DNA of 64,000 nucleotides, from NCBI GenBank assembly GCA_014825775.1, contig MVAQ01000007.1, positions 153,960 to 217,959 of the forward strand, given 5' to 3'. Position numbers and translations under genes: made by a program. Of this stretch, positions 44,852 to 56,579 are shown in pieces. The DNA is from Krasilnikovozyma curviuscula. Taxonomy: Eukaryota > Basidiomycota > Tremellomycetes > Cystofilobasidiales > Mrakiaceae. The first letter of the stretch is position 1. Every line of letters begins with the position of its first letter. The notes below the pieces were generated by a model. It ran no database searches. It was not told the DNA's origin and worked only from the letters and a program-made list of their open reading frames with translations.

Positions 44852-46321
44852 ATGACTCCAGCTGATTTGACTCCAACCGAAGCTGGACATTCGATGCTTC
44901 TTTATCCATTGCATCGAGAAGCTAGACTGATTGCTGCCAGAGACCAGGCGATGAAGATGTTGGAGGAAGTCAAGAGATTGAGTGAAGGCAAGGACTTTGG
45001 GGGAGCAGGAAAGGCAAATGGGATTGATTTTGATTGGGTGAAGGTGTGAGTCCAATATTAATCTTCTGTTAAAAAGATGCTGACTGTTCTTATGTTTCGT
45101 TCAGTCAACCAGCAGGAAGCTCAACTTCTGGTGCAGTGCAATCAACCCTGGAATCTTCAGTCGAAGCACACTCAGCCTTAAACCTTCCATCACCATCACA
45201 CCTAAACAATAACTGCGCCGAAGTGGTTCAATCGCATCTGGAAATGGCGATTTCCAACGCGGCTTCAGAACACGAAGAAGCGCTGTCGTCCTTGTCACCA
45301 GCCACCGATACAACTCCAACCCCTGCAGCTTCGACCACCTCGATTAAAACTCTAGTCCTCCATAAAAACCCACCAGGAGCCTGTAGTAAATCCCAGCCTA
45401 ACAGGAGTTCCAGCACGAGGATTTCTTCCGGTAAACGTTCAATCAAGATCATCGTTGGCCTCGCCATCTACTCAGTCTTTTTGATGTTCATTGGCTCCAG
45501 CATCTTCGGTACCTCCTCTTCTGCTTCCAAAGATGGAAAAACTGTCTCAGGTGGTAATCTCGGCGGTGATATCCTGGCGAAAGTCGATGCGAAGTTGTTC
45601 TCCCTGGTCAAAGAGCAAGTAGACGGGATGAAGAACGATATCTTCAAGCAGTTCGAGGGATTGATTGATGATGGTATTGATTTGAATGGATGGAGCTGGG
45701 ATTTATCGAGACCTGTTCCTGTCACCAAGATGGTTTCAGCGTAAGGGCCATTCTGCTTTGAAATGTGTACAGCTTTCTGAGACTGACGCAATGCTCATGT
45801 TGTATTTTCAGCAATGCTGGAGACGATGAAGATAGTGAGAATGAAGGCATCAAGGATATTGAATGTGGATATGAGCTGGAGAAAGACCAAACCGTTGGTG
45901 GCAGTGATTCAAAAAGTACAAAAGATGTCGCTGTTCAAGTTGGGATGCTCAGATATTTATTGTAAGCATTGTCATTATGATCTTTTTTATAATCATACAA
46001 ACAATAAGGCTCTCTTAACATGACAGAAATACCTTGATATTTGACATCAAGTCAATCTTTACCGAACTCAACGCCCTCATTGCCGACAGCTTCAACCTCG
46101 TCCTTCAATCACTCTCGTTGCTGACTCGTTGGATCTTCTGGTACTGCTACACGCTCTTCCGAATCTTCAAATGGATGATACTTCTCGCTATTCCAGTCGC
46201 GACTTTCTTGGCTCTAGCTGAACCTATCCGGAACTCAGAGACCGCAATCGGAGCTTGGAAGGTAATTACGGAAGCTCTTAGGAACAAGATTGGAGGAATG
46301 GAATCTCGCCTGGGAATCTAA
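44852..46321 (+). CDS. Multi-pass membrane protein of unknown function
   Basis: The ATG at 44852 gives MTPADLTPTEAGHSMLLYPL followed by a charged helix (EARLIAARDQAMKMLEEVKR). After an intron comes a Ser/Thr/Ala-rich region with a KRSIKIIVGLAIYSVFLMFI transmembrane segment. A soluble loop DAKLFSLVKEQVDGMKNDIF with FEGLIDDGIDLNG follows. Two further exons add an acidic stretch and a hydrophobic tail with at least two more helices (LLTRWIFWYCYTLFRIFKWM, then ILLAIPVATFLALAEPI), ending in a charged C-terminus. No signal peptide. I recognise no family; an organelle-membrane scaffold is only a guess from the topology. The introns are clean GT-AG. Confidence 0.6.
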
Positions 46322-46711
46322 GGTTCAAGTTGATCGGTAATGAATGCAGATGTAATTTTGGTACTTATAAACTATGACAACTTCCCCTTCATTTCGCACT
46401 TAAAGCTGAAAGAAGCACAACGCGATCAAGCCTATCGGAACGGAGAACTGGAACCACCTCGGAGTTACCGTGTCTGGGAACTTGGCAAAAGGAAGAAAGC
46501 AAGTACGCTTCACGAACTTGTCACGCTTGATTCTAGCGAGATCTCGTGATCGGCGATCTTACATGATGCCTGCCGGCAAAACCTAGGATGAGATTTAGCT
46601 CCTTTTGGACGGACCGCTCAGGAAGTTAAGTTCCAGTTATAAGGACAGCAAAGTACTACTCATTTCTTTTCTTCCTTTTCTTCGATAGTTCTATTCGCCA
46701 ATATCGCGAAG
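46322..46711. other. Spacer upstream of the GH3 gene
   Basis: 390 bp with one 69-codon open frame (46340-46549) that has no recognisable content. Probably 3' flank plus promoter. Confidence 0.3.
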
Positions 46712-49700
46712 ATGCTCGGGTTTGCTGGTCTTATTGCAGTGTTGCTCGGGAGTTGGTGCTTAGTGCTGGCGAATCCTGTTCATTACCAGTACGTTTCGAG
46801 ATTGTTGGTCTCAGAAGTTGGTCGGTATATCGCTTAAAGATAATATGCGCTCTTTCGTCGTTACAGTCAAGACACACTCGACTTGAGGGCTTTCAATACC
46901 AGCTCCACTCCCCTCTACAAAAATGCCTCTGCTTCGATTGAAGACCGATTAGCAGACCTTTTGCCAAGGATGTCCCTTGCAGAAAAGATTAGTCAGATGT
47001 AATCAAAGTTCCTTTTGTTCACTATTCTTTCCGCTCTCCTTTGATTTGTCGGCAGTCGAACCTAACATAACGTGTTTTGATTTGTGGCAATCTTTCCCAT
47101 CGGTCATGCACGCATAGCATCCAAGGCGACTACAAAAACTTCATCAACCTCTCAAACACAGACTTTGAACTCAACTACACTGGCATGGTACAGGAATTGA
47201 GTACTCGCGGTGGTCAAATTTGGACTGGCACTCCCAATAAGATCGGAAAAGAAAAACAGGTGTGGGCGATCGAGGTAGCTCAGAGATACTTAATGGAGAA
47301 CACAACCCTTGGTATTCCTGCTATTTTCCAAACTGAAGGGTTACATGGGTTTATCGACAGTACGTTATGTTTTGCTTCAAATCTTCGCTACAGACTGATA
47401 GATATTCACTCCACCTCGTATCCTTCCCTGCAGATGGAACTATCTTCCCCTCTCCAATTGGAATGGCCGCTTCATTCAATCCAGAAATTGTTCAAAAAGT
47501 TGCCGCTAGGATCAGTTACGAATCTGGTGCTCTCGGAATAACCCAGCTGTTTGCACCTGTTCTTGACATCGCGTTGGAACCGCGATTTGGTCGAGTGGAA
47601 GAAGGCTTCGGAGAAGACTACTTCTTGACAGGTGAAATTGGACGGGCCTTTGTTGATGGTCTCCAAAAGGGAAATGGAAAAAGAATCGGCGCTGCTGATA
47701 CTGCTAGGGTCGGTGCGGCTGCCACTTGTAAAGTCCGTTGTCTCTCGTGATGTTTCGTTTGAACGCCTAAGGTCTGATTTACATCTTTGAACCTTCTAGC
47801 ACTTCGCAGCTTTTGCTTCTCCCCATGGTGGACTGAACCTTGCGCCTGTCGTAGGAGGAGAACGTCAACTCAGGATGCAATATCTCCCGGCCTTCAAGAA
47901 GGCTTGTTTAGAATCAATGTCGTTCATGACGAGCTACAACAGCTACGATGGAATTGCTCAGTCTGCCAACTACCACTTGTTAACTGAGATCTTGAGAGAG
48001 GAGTGGGGCTATGAAGCCAGTATGCTTCTTTTGATTCTGTCACACGATTAGGCACTGACGAGCTCGTTCATTCTCTCAGTACTTCGTTACGACCGATGCT
48101 GGCGCGACGGACAATCTCATGACTTTGCATATGGTTGCATACTCCAGAGAACAGTGCGCGAAGCTTACTCTTGAAGAGGGGCTCAGTGTTGAAATGGGCG
48201 GAGGAACGTATACTTACCTTACTCTTGCAGGTAAGGATTCGCCTCATTGTTGTTCCAAAGGATGAGTTGCGCTGACCACTTGATACGTTGTAGATCAAGT
48301 CGCTCAGGGTACAGTCAATGAATCATACATTGACTTCGTCGCTGGAACCATCTTGCGAGCCAAGTTTGCCATGGGATTGTTTGAGAGTCCATACCCGTTA
48401 GTGGCTTTTTTTTGGAATCGACCACGAGCTTTGTTCCGACAAGTGTGTATCCTTCAGATATTCAAACTGGAGCACCTACCTTCGAACTCCTGAAACCATG
48501 GAAATTGGAAAACAAATGGATCTCGAATCCATTGTCCTGTTGAAGAACTCGTTGTCGGTCCTCCCTCTCAAGCGCAACAGCTCGATCGCGCTGATAGGTC
48601 CTCAGGCTGGAGTCGTCACTTTGGGAGATTATGTCTTTCCAAACGCATCTGCTGCTGGTATCTCCCCTCTTTCTGGACTCCAGTCGCTGAAAGAACAGTA
48701 CGGCTTGACGGTCGGCTATGCTCAAGGATGCGAGCTTTGGTCAAATGATCAGAGCGGGTTCTATGAGGCAACAAAGCTTGCTGAAGAGAGTGATGTAGCT
48801 GTTGTGATGGTGGGAACTTGGAGTAGAGACCAGAACGAGCTTTGGGCTGGCTTGAACGCAACGTGAGTTGTGGCCGTCGTCTGAATTTTCAGACCCAGCG
48901 CTGACATCTTTAACTTTCGTAGTACTGGTGAACACGTGGATGTTGCGTGAGTTGCATTTGCGTCTTGCCCATTCTCTAATGATCACTTCATCTGAAAGAA
49001 TTCATTTCATTTTCTTCAGCGACCTTGGTCTTGTCGGAGCACAGTTCGACCTTGTGCAGGCTGTCGTCGCGACTGGTAAACCAACCGTTGTCGTCTTTGT
49101 CTCTGGTAAACCCATCGCTGAACCGTGGATCGCTGATAATGCGGATGCTATCATCCAGCAGTTCTATGGCGGCGAGCAACAAGGAATAGCGTTGGCTGAG
49201 ATCCTATTAGGAATCACTGTCCCCAGCGGTGAGCGCTGAACAATTGCTTTACGCCATTGTCGACTGTTGTGCTGATAGACATAACTGTTACTACAGGCAA
49301 GCTTCCAATATCTTTTCCTAGAGACGTGGGAACTATCCCAGCTTACTATTCGTACCTGAAAGCTGGAAGACCCATCGACGCCGGACAAGTCTATGCGAAT
49401 GGAACAATCAAGTTCGGCCATCAATACGTAGAGAACTCACCTGAACCGCTTTAGAATTTCGGTCATGGCCTTTCTTATGTTAACTTCACGTACGATTCGA
49501 TCAAGCTCGGGGGACAGAATGTCAGCGCTGGAAGCGATGTCGATGTCTTGGTCAAGGTAACTAATGAAGGAAACAGAAACGCGACTGAAGTTGTTCAAGT
49601 ACGCCAGTCAGTCACCAAAAAGGAAAAGCTTTGACTGACTTCGCTTCCATTTAGATCTACTTCGAAGATGTCTACTCGTCGGTGGTCACAGCCAATCTAC

Positions 49701-49891
49701 AGTTGATTGGCTTCTCGAAGGTTGAAATCCCTTCCAAGTCATCAGTAACTGTCAACATCACTCTTCACACTGATGACCTCGCTCTCTGGTCTCAAAGAGG
49801 CGCTTTCGTCGTTGAACCTGGCGAGTTTATAGTCTATGCCGGAGGTGCGAGTGACAATCTGCCACTGAACTCGAGTCTCTGGGTCGTATAA
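46712..49891 (+). pseudogene. Secreted GH3 beta-glucosidase/xylosidase-type enzyme with an in-frame stop
   Basis: Signal peptide MLGFAGLIAVLLGSWCLVLA, then a GH3 N-domain: RLADLLPRMSLAEKISQ, FQTEGLHGFIDNGTIFPSPI, FAPVLDIALEPRFGRVEEGF with GEDYF, ATCKHFAAFASPHGGLNL, and the nucleophile Asp in YFVTTDAGATDNLM. The C-domain has LLKNSLSVLPLKR and VVMVGTWSRDQNEL. The fibronectin-like end is present (FGHGLSYVNFTYDSI). In the normally conserved PLYxFGHGLSY block the Tyr codon is TAG (49452-49454), which would cut off the last 130 or so residues. One donor in the first domain (48016) reads GC instead of GT. All other splice sites and frames are intact. It is either a recent pseudogene, a read-through or truncated enzyme, or a sequencing error. 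The N-terminal catalytic part alone is complete. Confidence 0.78.
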
Positions 49892-51156
49892 AATGTTAAA
49901 AAGTAGAGCATCAAACAAGAACGAATTTTATTCCTTCATGAATGTGGACTCTCTCCTGGGCAAGTTAGTCGTTGAACACACGTAACAGACTTTGTTTTCC
50001 TTTGAGATAGCGTCCACAATGCCTGCTCGAAAAATACAATTCTCTGTTGATTCTTCTCCTACTCCTTTGTGGAATATTACAGCATACTTGTGGATTTTAA
50101 AGCAAAAAATCTGATGCAGTGTCTGACTGCCAATTCAGCCTTGCGTTGAGGATGCAAGTGGATTCGATTGGAAGATGGAGATTGCCGTCTTGGGATACAG
50201 TCATCAGTGGAGACTGGTCAACAATGGAGATACTCCTGAAGAGAGTGGGTTTGAACTGCAGTGATAAGAAAGGGAAGTCACAGCGAGGAAATTTCCTTAT
50301 ATACAGTCTCAAACTCAAATGGTGAGCTTTGAAGTGGGAGAAGACTTTAACGAGGGCGCGGTGAATGGACATGATGATGAGTTTCATGACCAATGTATCT
50401 TGGTTATGCTCCGTATTTTGAAGAGTGTCGTATAGTGAGTTGCGCCAGGTGATTTATTGACTTCAAGAAGACCTTGTGGTTTACCATTAATCCAGGATGG
50501 CGCGTAAGGATTCATTGTCGATGAATCTCTTCTTTCCGTGTCTGAAGCTTCTTGCTTAGTTTTATATGCTATGTCATCGGATAGCGCCGAGCAGTAGCCA
50601 CTGGAATGACTGCCCTTCCAGCAGCTAGATCGACGACGCTGTGCGATGACACCGCTCTCCACAAGGTCTGTACCAACTCCGATCCTTTTCAGAGGTGAAT
50701 TTTACAGTGTTTTCTACGGCTCTACAAGTACGTGCTCATACTCCTCATTCTACAATGGCAGATCAAATCTGGCGGGAACACAAAACCGAAGCTTGCAGCC
50801 GAACCTCACAATCAGAAACTCTGGATGACTTTGATTTTGCCCGACAACATAACCTCTGGTGAGTAGGAGAGTTTTGGTTGTTGGCTAGTAGGTTTCTTTG
50901 CCTCTTTGTGGCTGGATTGCAGGGTTGGAAGAACAAAATGGGGCTGGAGGAGAGAAAGCAACAAATTCGTCACCTTTGCAAACATCTAGGGTTATCACAC
51001 AGGTCTTCCGCCTTTGTTAGAACATGCTGTTGCTCCATTTTGGATACCTGGTGTTGATATTATGCGTCTCAATGCAATTGCTGTCCACGTTTCTCTGCTA
51101 CCAGTGCAACCCTTTTCCACAACCCCAATCTGACTCGATTGACTTTTCGGCTTCAG
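49892..51156. other. Long intergenic region between GH3 and the third F-box-like gene
   Basis: 1.26 kb. Open frames on both strands are short (longest about 98 codons, minus, 50097-50393) and have no recognisable motif. No RNA gene or repeat is seen. Confidence 0.35.
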
Positions 51157-52273
51157 ATGAATACTCTTCCCTTTGATATCATCGTATATCTGCTCCCTTT
51201 TCTCCAAACATCAACCCTTGCAACCTTCGCTCATCTCAACAAGCAGCTTTCTAATGCCGCAACGAAGGTCCTGTATGAAGAGGTCCATCTCTACCATTCC
51301 ACTCAGTATCCTCAGCTCTTTTATAGGATACCACTAAATCTCCAGTCCATTGCCAGGCGCCAGCAGCTTCTCTCGTTGATCAAACGCCTTGAACTGCGAT
51401 ATGCGCCAGCTGACTCGTTCTCTCCTCATCCAACCTTCGCTTTGCTCTCCCTCCAATCGCTCACCCTGATCACTTATCCGCATCTGGCAAAGTACCGGCC
51501 TGTCTTGAACCTGCTTACAACTGCTCAATCTCTCATCATCAAGGCTGTGAGGACTCCAGGAAAGCCAAAACTACATGTAGACTTTCTTGCGTACAGTGCG
51601 TGGGATGCTAGGTTCGCTGGATCTTTAGAGAGAGTTGAAGTTATCGATACTGATCTCCACCCTCCTGATCAGTCTGATTGTGAGTTTACGCTTTCTGGAA
51701 TTTTGGTCTAAGATCTATCACTTTTGGCCTGACAATTTCACATGTCTCAGACCCGCCCTATTATCTCACTCCATTTCCACCACTGCTCTTTCCATCACTT
51801 CGCGACCTTTTTTTCAGGTTCACGTCCAACCGAACCGTCTCGGACGACTACTTTTTGACCTTCTTTCAGAACCAGCTGGGGTTGTTTGGCCATGACGATC
51901 AACCTTCGATCCTGGAAGGCACCCGAGATGAAAATGACGAAAGAGAACCGAAGTCTGAAACTGGAATATTGAAGATGAATATCGAAGTTGATTCGGAGAA
52001 GAAAGCGACTTTGCTGAGGAAGAGCCTGGAGAAGAGCCTCGCAGGAAGGGAGGATGCCCGGGTGCAAGTTGAGGTCATGGTGGTGATGGGTGTAGAGAGG
52101 GGACCATTGAGCCGCTAGTCAGTACTTTTGATCTGAGCTTCTGTTCTCGCCCGGACCTGAAATTCTGAACTGTTTATCTTTGCCCTTGCAGCTCGAGCAT
52201 GGACCGTCTTCATCTGGAGCAGCCCCAGTCAACAAACAATTTACTGAAATCATTGTCGTATCTTAGTATTTGA
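51157..52273 (+). CDS. F-box-like protein, unrelated in detail to the tandem pair
   Basis: Starts MNTLPFDIIVYLLPFLQTST then LATFAHLNKQLSNAATKVLY with EEVHLY. This is an F-box-like pattern in which LP-x-D/E-I-x-x-x-I/L-L is followed by a helix and the Y-E-E-V-x-L strand common to fungal F-box proteins. The intron 51680-51752 joins DQSD to YPPYYLTPFPPLLFPSLRDL, a leucine-rich stretch, followed by FFQNQLGLFGHDD and a charged end. A second intron from 52119 may extend the protein to a TGA at 52271; otherwise it stops at 52118. The probable role is an SCF ubiquitin-ligase adaptor, by inference. It is convergent with the permease gene, about 110 bp away. Confidence 0.6.
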
Positions 52274-52384
52274 TATTGTTGATGAACAGCATCAGCTGAG
52301 ATGATGTACTTCTCTCTCGTAGATCATGCAAGAGACGCACGGAAAGTTTCAACAACGGAGTATGTCGGGTAGGCCTATGTATAG

Positions 52385-54739
52385 TTACTCATTCTTCACA
52401 TTTTTAAACACTTTTCTAGTCAAACCATCACTTCCAAGCTCCTCGACCCTAACGAGGGTATAGTTTCCTATCTTGGGTATTAGTAAAACGAAAACAAGAT
52501 AATAGACACCTCCAAGAGCCAAGATGCCAAACCCGACAACTATCGACATGAAAGGTGTTGATCAGCAAATTGGTCAGATGATCAACTGCAAGAAGAGGAA
52601 TGGACTCACCAACGTGAAGCCAGTAGGGAAGAGAGGCGTAGACTTCGTTTCCGGCAGCAGGTGGAACCAGAGGCGCGATGACGAGAAACAAGTTGGCGAG
52701 GAAGAAGAAGAAGACCACTGGCAAAGTAGCTTTGACAGGTGGATTCCACTGGTACTTTTCCTTGTTGAAGTAGACCATGATCAACGCGAAGGAGATGAGG
52801 GTGTTGAAAATGTTGAGTGGGTATGAGATCAAGTCTGAAATCCTAGCGTCAGCAAAGATTCCCCAACTGATAAAAGGACGACTCTGATACTTACTGAGAA
52901 GAAACGAGTATGCATCCCCACCAGGAGGAGCTAAGATGATTATCAGGGTTACAGCCCATTGGAGAGCCAAACCTGCGAAAGGCGCGTTGAATGGCTTGTT
53001 GCTAGCGAAGAACTTGGCGAAAGGAAGGACGCCTTCGCGTCCAAGTTCTTGATTGACACGCCCTTGAGAGAACAGTACTGAAAGAACATTTCCGATGGCG
53101 GAGAGAGCAACGATGACTGAGATGGCCTTTCCAGCGCTACCACCGAACATTCGCTGGAAATATTCTGAGACGATCAGACGCGAGGAGGAGATGATTACAT
53201 CCTTTGGAACGGCGGCAAAGAACGCAACGTTGACGAGCATGTCTATAAGTGGGGATGAAGAGATGTCAGATCTAGAAAAGCGTAAAAAATGACGAAGTGC
53301 CCAGCGCACAAAGGATCGAGACCAGGATCAACGCGAGAGGTGCAGCTCTTTTAATAGTCTTGATAGGCTCCTTCAGTTCTGACATAGCGTAAAACGCATT
53401 GGAATATCCGATGAAAGACCAGATGACTGGAAGGAAAGAAGAAAGAACTTGTAAGTAAGTTGGAAACTCAGCAGAAGTCATTTGAAAGCTGGCTCACCGT
53501 TGTAAAGAGCCGATACGAAAGAGTTGGCATCAGACTTGGAACCAGAAAAAGCGTTCTTGAAGTTTGAAGGAGTCGGAGCACCGGCTTTGACCCGCTGCAA
53601 GAACAACAGAAGGAAAAGAGCTGTGTTAGAAACCACCCGAGTAAAACAAACCAAAGTCCGTACTCACTCCCGCAATCGCAGCAAATCCAGAGAATACAAT
53701 GAAGAGCAATACACCAATCTTGAAGAAACCAAGCGCATTCTGGAGCCTAAGACCCCATCTCGGTGCCATTCCGTGCACGAGGAGCGCAAAGGTAACAACA
53801 CCGACACCGATCGCTCGCTGGTTCCATCTCGTCACCTCTACACCAGCCGCGTTCAAGATCATTTCTCCTGTATAGACCGAGTTACCACTTGGCCACCCTA
53901 GGAGAGCTGCGTAACTATGACAATTCAGCAGTTATGGTTCAGAGTGTTGGGCCAGAAGGGGGAATACCGGGAGTACTCACGCTGCGTAGACACAAGTCAC
54001 GAGGTACACAGGTTTTCTGAAGTAGAACTCCAGATAGTTCTTTTCACCACCAGATCGAGGGATCGAAGTGGCCCATTCTAAATCTGTATTGCACGCGCGC
54101 CAGACAAAGAGTCGAACATCAATTTCTATCTTGCTGTTCTCTCAAATGGTGCAGGATTTTAAAAACTCACAGACCATCAAACCAGAAAATGCAATTAGAG
54201 ATCCAACGACCCAGAGAATGAGCGCAAGTCCGATGCTTCCCTGCGAAGGTTTGACGGGTTAGATATTAATTTTCAGACGTAACTCGATGCTGCCAGTAAG
54301 AGTTGGTACTGACTGTTGATGCAACAATAGAGGCTGGTGTTGCGTAAATACCAGTACCTATTATACGGTTAGATACCAACATGACAGCACTGAAGGTTGA
54401 GATTCTTCTTTGAGTGGCGGGGACCACGTCGAAAGATTCTCCGGCAGTTTCATCTGTTGTGGGATTGGAGAGGTACGACGTTCATAGAGAATTCAGAGAG
54501 TTTTAAAGTTGAAGAACAAGTATTAGCGTAGAGAAAGTGGGTTGATTACATGTCAGTGATGCGTGACTTGTCAGTGATGCGTGAAAGTAATCGTTTCTTT
54601 GAAAATGTAAACAAATGAACTGACCTGCCTCTCTAATGTGAGGAAGTTCATGGGCGAGCTTCAGGTCCTTCTTCCCATCGTGCACAGAGCTTCCTGTTGT
54701 CGAAGATGAAACGGTTGTTAAAGTAGGTGTCGTTGACAT
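52385..54739 (-). CDS. Amino acid permease of the methionine (MUP1/LAT-like) type
   Basis: APC-superfamily transporter of the plasma membrane. The N-terminal cytosolic tail MSTTPTLTTVSSSTTGSSVH is followed, over introns, by RRISTFSAVMLVSNRIIGTG with IYATPASIVAS, the GTGIFxTP-type substrate-binding helix. Later helices include SYAALLGWPSGNSVYTGEMI, VIWSFIGYSNAFYAMSELKE with PIKTIKRAAPLALILVS, MLVNVAFFAAVPKDVI, GNVLSVLFSQGRVNQELGRE with GVLPF, and YPLNIFNTLISFALIMVYFN. The end is LLIPKIGNYTLVRVEELG then a short tail. The VIWSFIGYSNA and ELKEP-x-KTIKRA blocks are typical of fungal high-affinity methionine permeases. About 11-12 helices, ten or so introns. Substrate inferred from similarity only. 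Confidence 0.8.
54551..54584. repeat. Two tandem copies of a 16-bp unit in a permease intron
   Basis: TGTCAGTGATGCGTGA occurs at 54551-54566 and again at 54569-54584 with 2 nt between. The pair lies inside the first intron of the permease gene, close to the promoter. Confidence 0.7.
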
Positions 54740-56579
54740 TGCCAAGCTTGTGATCTTGAAGCGACACCGAAGAAAAAATTTGCAAGGTTTACTCCCTAAA
54801 AAAGCTGACTTTAAGCCCTGATAGTTCAATGAGGTTGACGGAGAGTATTAGCTTAAAGAGCTAGCTCTTGGTATGAGGTGAGGAAAAATTGAAGAGGTTG
54901 GACATTTTGACTGGGGTAAACAAGCTATTGCGTGCTGGAGTGCTGTGAAGCGGCGCGTACCAAGGAGGTAAACAGATACCGGCTTTAGAGCTGGCCAAGG
55001 GTGCTCATCAGGCAATCTTGAATCCTAAGGTAGTGTTGCCCAGAAGCGAGAGAGAGAGAGGTGTTAGGAAGCAAGAGCATCGAGAGACACAGAAGGAGCT
55101 CGGACACACTTGTCGCCGGCAGAGGGCGTTTTGGATTTCAAGTTCCGTTCAGGGTGAGGTGGGTGCCTTGTGACTGAAAAGGAAGATTGGGAACAAAAGA
55201 ACGAGGCTGCAAGCGTCAGTTCAAGTCGAGTATACAAAGTGACAGGCCACTTGACTCACCAGCACATATGACAAGGGCCGGGAGCAGCAATTGTTGAACT
55301 CCAAATGAGAGTTGACACCCTCCCAACATTCACTTATTCACTAGGAGGGTAGAAATGAAGCTCCTCCTCACTGCCTCAACCAGTGCATTATTCCAGGGAG
55401 ATGTCTCTATATCGGGCTGGTCCTCGGCAGGTAGGTTCGCAACGGCTGAGGTAGTTCATTCATTCCCCTTGTTTGGACTCCCAATAAAGCTGGGTATTTC
55501 CATAGGAACTCTTTCTGTCACCTCTAGTCAAACTGAAGAGAATTCTGATTGGCTGCTGACGGAGCCTTCGCTCAAATGACCGGAGGGAAATCGTCCATCG
55601 CTCGTTCGCTCGTCGGCGAATCTCTCGGGCGGCATCACCCCGCGCCAGTCGAGAAACAACATATCTTGATGCTGGATACTCAAACTTGGACGCACACCTA
55701 CTCCAAAGTATTTCTAGGAGAAATAAGTTAGAACTCTTTCTGAACAACGCAATCGTGCGGAACAAGCAGTTTGTGAGGCAGCCGTGATCTATCTGGAGCT
55801 AAATTAATGGTCGAGAAAGCTCGCGGAAGGTCATCGTTGTAAATGGCACGAGTTCGACAGCCCTGCTCAAAACCAAACAAGCCGAGAGCAGAAACACGTA
55901 CGGGGCTCATATGTGACAGGACCCTAAGTGGCGCTCGATATTCGGTCGCGACAGATTTCTTTCTCCTGCGTTATTTCCTTAGTTGCGCGCGCTGATTGCA
56001 ATGTTGCAATAGCTGCTCTGTCTATCGTCTCAACTCCTCCCGACTCCCTTGACTTAGCTCCTGATTTTTGAACAGGTGGTTTTTGTCTATATATATATGT
56101 TTTTATCCAGTATTATCACCGGTTGTCCAGCCAGAGGTCGCCCACATCTCGATTTTTCCGGAAACGGAGATGGCTTGACCTTGTTATTAAAAACGCCGTT
56201 GAGCCTGGACCCTTGACACCCTCTTAAAGACCATCTCTCCGATAGCTGCATTAAGGTTTGGCATCTTCTTCAAGTCCGTTAGACGCTGTAGGGGGCAGCT
56301 GAGACTTCACGCTTTCGAGCTGCGAAAGGTTTGAGGGCAAGTTTGGCGCACTCAACCATGTGTCTTTAATCTTCCAGCTGGTCTCCATTTCTACTTTTAG
56401 TATTATAGGAGCTTATTTCTTCTTCAACGAGACTATCATAGATTAACTTTCTCAAACGTTAGTTTGGCGGTTGATGAGCCGTAAGGTAGACCTTGGGGTG
56501 TCTTTCCATTTTTCCGACATCAAAACTTTCTTTTCTAAATGTCTTTATCCTCAACTCTATTCTCCAAACCTTCTTCATT
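54740..56579. promoter_or_regulatory. Long divergent spacer, permease to WSC-like gene 1
   Basis: 1.84 kb, the longest gene-free stretch. It contains a short GA run (about 55048-55060), a TA run near 56089-56100, and two ATTGCAAT-type boxes at 55995-56010. A 74-codon open frame (55355-55579) starts with a hydrophobic stretch but has no support beyond that. The length suggests regulated promoters for both flanking genes; inference only. Confidence 0.4.

Noticed and set aside
49428..49454. The GH3 stop might be removed by a 27-nt GT...AG intron
   Set aside because: The segment GTAGAG...TTTAG fits GT-AG and keeps frame, but 27 nt is below any believable fungal intron size and the removed residues are conserved in the family.
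50384..50662. Minus-strand frame of 92 codons in the GH3/F-box spacer
   Set aside because: No motif, no convincing splice partners, ordinary length for chance in this composition.
55355..55579. Plus frame with a hydrophobic start (MKLLLTASTSALF) as a secreted protein
   Set aside because: The hydrophobic part is short, there is no cleavage site or downstream domain, and it lies inside a long promoter region.
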